A stretch of 12,869 nt of DNA from positions 1 through 12,869 of the forward strand of contig CAYILC010000024.1 of assembly GCA_964364145.1 (NCBI GenBank), given 5' to 3'. Below are positions 12,565 through 12,869 of this stretch, piece after piece (position 1 is the stretch's first letter; every line of letters begins with the position of its first letter). Below the pieces are notes generated by a model. It saw only the letters and a program-made list of their open reading frames with translations, searched no databases and was not told the DNA's origin. Source of the DNA: CAYILC01 sp964364145 (lineage in GTDB: Bacteria; Patescibacteriota; Microgenomatia; UBA1400; UBA12028). Both the position numbers and the translations under genes were made by a program.

Positions 12565-12729
12565 TTATGACGATTGATATTTCAAAATCGATCTCATATT
12601 GTGCTTCTTCTTAAACCGTAAATATTCAACGATTTGATACCCAATATATATCAATATTCCTACAAGATACAACAAAGCGCTATTAAACTGTGCATTGAGA
12701 ATAAGATCTGTAAGATCAACGTATTTCAT
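12565..12729 (-). CDS. Small single-pass membrane protein, paralog 1
   Basis: This encodes 54 residues, with GGAG (12737-12734) a few bases before the ATG at 12729. It has a polar N-terminus (MKYVDLTDLILNAQ), one hydrophobic helix (about 17-33, SALLYLVGILIYIGYQI) and a basic tail with KKKHNMRS. The paralog follows after 11 bases, and the upstream partial gene overlaps its start as ATGA, so the three form one operon. Small helix-plus-basic-tail proteins of this kind may act as accessory subunits of membrane complexes, but I do not recognise the family. Confidence 0.65.
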   Translation of the reverse strand: MKYVDLTDLILNAQFNSALLYLVGILIYIGYQIVEYLRFKKKHNMRSILKYQSS

Positions 12730-12869
12730 CTAACTCCTTCACTCTCTGCAACCTTTTCTCGCATACGTATTGCTCCAACAAGAGAAAGTATACATAACAG
12801 TAGATCTGCTGACAATATATAGTGCGCGCAAAACAAATTCCAGGATTTCAGATGGTGTAAGTGAAGGTA
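12726..12869 (-). CDS. C-terminal end of a third small membrane protein (partial)
   Basis: A minus-strand frame open from the right edge ends at TGA (12728-12726), overlapping the next ATG as ATGA. It gives 47 residues ending in a hydrophobic helix (ILSADLLLCILSLVGAI) and a charged tail (RMREKVAESEGVR). The first 15 residues (YLHLHHLKSWNLF) look less natural than another frame over the same bases (SLTPSEILEFVLRALYI), so the true coding may switch frame at a TATATAT run near 12818. Coupling to the two following small genes supports the downstream half. The function is unknown. Confidence 0.45.
   Translation of the reverse strand, partial: YLHLHHLKSWNLFCAHYILSADLLLCILSLVGAIRMREKVAESEGVR

Noticed and set aside
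12634..12822. 62-residue plus-strand frame
   Set aside because: It is antisense to the small membrane-protein genes, which have ribosome binding sites, coupling and paralogy.

Overview
The window looks like a stretch of a compact, moderately AT-rich bacterial chromosome using the standard bacterial code (TAA, TAG and TGA all end genes). Small genes are packed tightly, neither tRNA gene encodes its CCA end, and several first genes of transcription units have a promoter -10 box only 6 nt before the ATG, which implies leaderless mRNAs. Together with many short unrecognised membrane or secreted proteins and an intein-split replicative helicase, this suggests a candidate-phyla-radiation (Patescibacteria-like) genome. 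That taxonomic call is inference, not proof.

Layout. Bases 1-2760 hold an accessory-looking set on the plus strand: the end of a membrane protein, two tandem paralogous unknown proteins, tRNA-Leu(CAA), a VapBC-type toxin-antitoxin pair with repeats over its promoter, a two-helix membrane protein and an unknown protein with a basic tail. Bases 2768-6153 on the minus strand carry dnaB, interrupted by a 433-residue endonuclease-type intein, and a metallo-beta-lactamase-fold hydrolase. Bases 6261-7489 encode a translationally coupled pair of envelope proteins (an anchored Ig-like domain protein and a secreted duplicated-domain protein).

The most interesting part is 7660-12414, a histidine-centred cluster. 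It starts with a T-box riboswitch whose conserved 3' part is nearly perfect. Its acceptor-pairing base is G, which fits the C73 of tRNA-His, and an upstream hairpin loop displays a CAC histidine codon. It is followed by further terminator-like hairpins, a tRNA-His(GTG) gene with an unusual C33, a histidine ammonia-lyase with all known catalytic residues, a threonine-synthase-like PLP enzyme, a small cysteine-rich protein, and histidyl-tRNA synthetase. The lyase, PLP enzyme and cysteine protein are nearly or actually overlapping and form one operon; hisS has its own promoter and Shine-Dalgarno site. The logic is odd, because a T-box turns on when histidine is short, yet the first enzyme downstream destroys histidine.

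The right end (12380-12869, minus strand) holds three very short coupled membrane-protein genes, two of them clear paralogs, converging on hisS. A likely frameshifted small CxxC protein gene lies at 7511-7659 on the minus strand, divergent from the T-box transcript. There are no CRISPR arrays, rRNA genes, insertion sequences or phage modules that I can see.
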